Shown piece by piece: positions 59,869 through 64,000 of a DNA stretch of 64,000 nt. A model generated the notes under the pieces. That model did not search any database, had not been told where the DNA came from, and saw only the letters and a program-made list of their open reading frames with translations. The DNA lies in assembly GCA_014529385.2 (NCBI GenBank), contig CM043964.1, forward strand, positions 4,272,997 to 4,336,996. The letters run 5' to 3'. The translations under genes and the position numbers were made by a program. Origin of the DNA: Adiantum capillus-veneris (lineage: Eukaryota > Streptophyta > Polypodiopsida > Polypodiales > Pteridaceae). How positions within the stretch are numbered: position 1 is the first letter of the stretch; each line of letters starts with the position of its first letter.

Positions 59869-62800
59869 TCAGTCCACAAAGGGGAGTAAGCCCAAATCTT
59901 TGTGGAAAGCTTCAAGCTTCTCACGGACAATGCCTTTGTGAAAAGATCTGCAAGGTTGTCCTGTGTTGGCACATAAGCCAAGCTGACCTCTCCTGTTGAG
60001 AGCCTCTCCCTGACATAGTGTTGATGCACCTCAATGTGCTTTGTGCGAGCATGAAAAACTGGGTTCCTCGCAACTGCCAATGCGCTCTGACTGTCAATGT
60101 AGATAGTGTTGGCAGTGTCCTGTCCAACACCCAAATCAGCCATAAGGCGTCTAAGCCATACACACTCAATCGTAGCTGTGAAGACTGCCCTGTACTCAGC
60201 CTCACAACTCGAAGTGGCCACAGTAGGTTGCTTCTTGCTCAACCATGATATACATGAACTGCCAAGAATGAAACAAAAACCACTTGTGGACACTCGCGTG
60301 TCAAAACAACCAGCCCAATCTGAGTGTGAAAAAGCATGTAAGTCAGCCGGCAATGATCCCCCTTGGGATAAAACAAGCCAAGGTGTAAAGTGCCACTAAG
60401 GTAGCAAAAAATCCTCTTGACAGCCTGCCAATGCTTAGACCCTGGGCGATGCATAAATTTGTTGACCTGTGAAACTGCAAACTGAATATCTGGCCTCGTG
60501 TTGCATACATAAATGAGGAATCGAACAGTAGTTTGGTAAAGAGTGACATCTGTAGGATCACCAACATCATGTAGACTTAATTTCAAACATGTTTCCATAG
60601 GAGTGGCAATAGGTTTGCAATCCTCAAGTCCAAACTTACATAGCAACGTCTCTATGTAACTTTTCTGACACAAGGTAAGACCACCATCACACTGCTTAAA
60701 CTGTATACCCAAGTAATGATGCAACATCCCCAAATCTTTCATCTTGAAAGTAGCATTCAAATCAGCCTTAAATCCAGCAATATGTCTCTCATTTGGTCCA
60801 GTGATCAGCAAATCATCTACATAAAGAACCACAATGAGAAGTGTATCATCCTCATGCTTTACATACAATGTGCTTTTTGTTGGACTGTTACGAAAGCCTT
60901 GTTTGACCAAATGAGTGTCAGCTTTCTCATACCAAGCACGAGGAGATTGCTTCAACCCATAAAAATCCTTGTTACATTTGCACACTTTGCCCTCTCGGCC
61001 TTTCTTGACAAAACCGTGAGGCTGTGTTACATAAACTTCCTCAAATATGTCACCATTCAAGAAAGCAGTAACAATGTGTGATTGAGGTACATCCCAACCA
61101 AAATGAGCTGCCAATGCACATAAAAAAATGCACAGTTGTCATACGACAAGTGGGAGCAAAAGTCTCTTCATAATCTATGCCTTTTTGTTGTGCATAACCC
61201 TTTGCAACAAGTCGAGCCTTATGGTGATTGATCTCACCATCCGGCTTGTGTTTCAACTTGTAAACCCACTTTGTACAAATGGCATTTTTTCCAGGAGGCA
61301 AATCACAAAAAGTCCATGTGTCATTTTCTATAACTGCATCATATTCTGATTTCATGGCAGCCATCCAGTTTTTTGAATTTTGTGCTTCATCAAAAGACAC
61401 AGGTTCCTCAACATCATGTAAGCTAGACACAGCCAAAGCATAACAATTTGATGCATAAGATGCATGGAGAGAGCCTGAACTAGTACGAATAGACAAAGGT
61501 GTATTCAATTTACTGTCACGCAAAGTGTGCACCAACCATTTTGGCATACCTCTAGCATGCTCATTTTCAGCCCTTTCGTCATCAAGTACATCATGTACAT
61601 CTGCATCAGTAATAGGCTGATCTATACCATTCTTGGAAACCCCCATAGGTTGTACATTTGCCTCACTGGAATTTATATTCAAACTTCCACCACTAAAAAG
61701 AGGCAACAAAGTGTCATAAATGTCCTGTGAGCTTACATTACTGTCTCTATTACATGACAGCAAGGGCTGAACAAAATCTTCCACAAACACTACATTCCAC
61801 AAAACCAAAATATTCTTTGTTTGCGGATGATACAACATGTAACCTTTGCTTTCAACACTATAACCAACAAAAATACATTTGACAGCCTTATCATCCAATT
61901 TTCTATGTTGCACTTGTGGCACTAAACCATAAGCCAAACAGCCCAAAACACGCATGTGCTAAATAGATGGCTTTCTATCATGCCATGCTTCATATGGAGT
62001 CATAGACTGAAATGTTTTCGTAGTACACCTATTGAGTACATAAGTGGCACACATGACAGCCTCAAGCCAAAACGAATGTGGTAAAGCTTGACTCTTGACC
62101 ATACATCTTGCCATTTCTGTAAGAGACTTGTTTTTCCTCTTAGCAACACCATTTTGTTGAGGCGTATACAGCACTGTACATTGGTGTTTTATCCCACGAC
62201 TAAAATGCATTAAATTCATGAGACATATACTCCCCCCCTCGATCGGAACGGAGGGTGCCCACAGTACATTTTGATACATTCTCAGCCATAGCCAAAAATT
62301 GTTTGAAGCACATAAAAACTTTGGACTTTGCTTTAAGCGGAAATACCCATGCATGCCTGGAGTAATCATCAATGAAAGTCATGAAGTACAGTAATTGCCC
62401 AAGGATGGAGTTTGCACGGGTCCACAAACATCACTATGCACAAGCTGCAACCTACATGTGGCCCTAACTGAACCATGCTTTAAAAACTTAGAACATTGCA
62501 TTTTACCCAAAATACAACCTTCACAAACATGTTTGATAGGTGCTTCAAGAGGCAGCAAAGAAGCAACCATATCAAATTTCTGCAAATGCAGCAAAGTGGC
62601 AAAATTCAGATGCCCAAAACGTGCATGCCAAAGTTTTGCATCTGAAATAGCCCTTGAATCTGGAACTGCATTTGCAAAATTTTGTCCACACTTGTCATAC
62701 AAAGTGAGCTTATACAACCCATGACACAAAAGGCCAGATGCAATTTCATCACCAAAACTGAGATCATGAATTGTACGTTTGTCATCCACAAATTTGACTA

Positions 62801-63995
62801 CAAGTCCAAGTCTAGCAAGTGCGGATACAGACAAAAGATTCTTCTTGATCCAGGTGCAAAAAGTGCATGAACAAGTGTGAAAGAACTTCCATTTGCAGCA
62901 GTAAGCACAATCTTTCCAACCCCCTAAACCATATAAGAGGCATTGTTGGCACAAGTGACTAAATTCCCATGAGGGATAGACTCAAGAGAGGTGAACAATT
63001 CATGATGTGAGGTAATGTGCTTTGTAGCACCGCTGTCGAAATACAACACATGTGAATTTGCAGCAACTCACAAGCATGCATCATGGACAGCTGGATTGTA
63101 AGTGCACTCTACACTAAAGGCCCATTTTGCATCAACATCAGCATCACAGTATCCTTTTACAGAAGACTCAACAATCGCTACATTTGTAGTGGAACCAGCA
63201 TTTGCAGTGGAACCATCCTCTTTCTTCTTAGCCTCTTTGGCCTTTACCTTAGGACACTGCTTGATCAAATGATGATTAGATCTACAATAATGGCAACGCA
63301 TCTTCTTTTTGCCCTTATCATCACAATTTCTAGACAAGTTGTTGCCAGCAGAAGCATTAGGAACAAAAGTTTTGCCACTCGCAACAGAACCATAAGAAGT
63401 GGTTGCATTGTTGTTACGACCCTTTCTTTGAGAAGCAATAAAAGCATGTTCAAATGCACGCTACCTAGTCCTGGTCTTTTTGGAAAGTGACTCTTGCAAC
63501 AGCAATGTGCATAATGCATCAGACTTGACAACTTCAGGATTTCCTTGGGTCATTAGTCTCCAAGTACTAGCAAAAGTCTGGTATGAATCTGGTAAGGCAG
63601 CAGAAACAGTCTGCACAAGGGAACTGTCTGAAATGACTTCACTTGCAGAAATCAGTTGCTCATTGATATCCTTGACACCAGCAAGGAAAGTGTCCATATC
63701 ATCATGCATAATCTTCGATTCCAACTCTTTACGCAGCAAAGCAATTTTAGCCTCATTGCGGCTTGCATAAAGACCTGCTACAATATCCCAAGCATGTTTT
63801 GCAGATTTTGCTGAACGAATGTGAGGAACAATGGTGCGCTTCACAGACAACGCCATCAATGCATGAGCTTGCGCATCCTTTACATCCCAAGGAGCTTGTT
63901 CTGTCGTAGGCAAAACAACTCCTTGCAGCAAGACCTGCAACATCCTCAACATCACCTACATCCTCAGAACCAGGATGTACATCAATGCTCTGCAC
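59869..63995 (-). pseudogene. Broken copia Gag-Pol, partial at window edge
   Basis: All domains from mid-Gag to RNase H are readable in pieces: knuckle CHYCRSNHHLIKQC, protease LYFDSGATKHIT (Trp before Tyr changed to Leu), integrase RSDRGGEY, RT LYVDDLLITG, and RNase H with CEAEYRA. Breaks relative to the intact copy include a CAG-to-TAG stop near 63,463, a stop near 63,067, a 1-bp deletion near 62,390, a 5-bp deletion near 62,205, a GAG-to-TAG stop near 61,956, a shift near 61,125 in a T run, and another between about 60,239 and 60,353. It cannot encode a full polyprotein. Confidence 0.93.
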
Positions 63996-64000
63996 AATAT

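Larger units (their letters stand above)
59568..64000 (-). mobile_element. Decayed Ty1/copia copy, same family, cut by window end
   Basis: The whole segment is the reverse complement of the intact copia element (47.7-52.9 kb) with many substitutions and small indels. It has its 3' LTR at 59,568-59,793 and a polypurine tract beside it. The window ends within Gag, at the position matching about 48,441 of the intact copy. About 720 bp of Gag, leader and the other LTR lie outside. Its LTR differs from that of the young copy at roughly 15-20 positions. Confidence 0.95.

Overview
This window looks like a gene-poor, repeat-dominated stretch of a large land-plant nuclear genome. It holds Ty1/copia and Ty3/gypsy LTR retrotransposons of several ages, an intact LINE, a probable Penelope-like reverse-transcriptase remnant, and an exceptional load of long (CT)n, (GT)n, (TCTA)n, poly-G and poly-C tracts. 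The copia element is primed by initiator tRNA-Met, as is usual in plants. I found no convincing host gene, tRNA, rRNA or CRISPR. The long CT tracts and the mix of element types would suit a fern, lycophyte or gymnosperm, but this placement is inference only.

Layout. 1-1.4 kb: AT-rich, nothing recognised. 1.4-8.1 kb: a heavily decayed Ty3/gypsy element (+) with traces of Gag, zinc knuckle, protease, RT, RNase H and integrase. 8.1-14.8 kb: pyrimidine-rich and microsatellite DNA with a short decayed protein fragment at 9.1-9.7 kb. 14.8-16.3 kb: a decayed Penelope-like RT (-). 17.4-18.2 kb: a gypsy fragment (-) whose sister copy lies inverted at 27.6-28.35 kb. 18.6-20.0 kb: a decayed copia RT/RNase H (+). 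20.3-26.2 kb: unclassified repeats, including a duplicated segment (20.3 and 25.8 kb). 26.2-26.93 kb: a chain of (CT)n, a 344-bp unit with a LINE-like 3' end, (CT)n, and a LINE RT fragment. 27.6-29.9 kb: a decayed gypsy element (+). 30.4-31.2 and 45.4-46.15 kb: an inverted dispersed repeat pair.

32.25-36.9 kb holds an intact, probably full-length LINE. ORF1 (coiled coil plus RRM-like domain) and ORF2 (AP endonuclease, RT and Cys/His motif) lie in the same frame and are separated by one UAG. The element sits between (CT)n tracts. 37.38-42.81 kb is an older Ty3/gypsy element with diverged 393/394-bp LTRs that has lost its integrase core. It is inserted inside a strongly palindromic foldback repeat whose halves now lie at about 37.28-37.38 and 42.81-43.12 kb. 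47.72-52.90 kb is a very young, structurally intact Ty1/copia element: 227-bp LTRs differing by one base, perfect 5-bp target duplication, and one uninterrupted Gag-Pol ORF. 55-57.4 kb carries tandemly duplicated gypsy Gag segments (-). 59.57 kb to the window end is a decayed copy of the same copia family on the minus strand, cut by the window edge.

The genes here act only in transposition: LTR elements through reverse transcription and integrase, the LINE through target-primed reverse transcription. The most interesting feature is the LINE system: flanking (TC)n at every junction visible, a single in-frame UAG between its ORFs, and a nearby unrelated-bodied unit that shares its 3' end.
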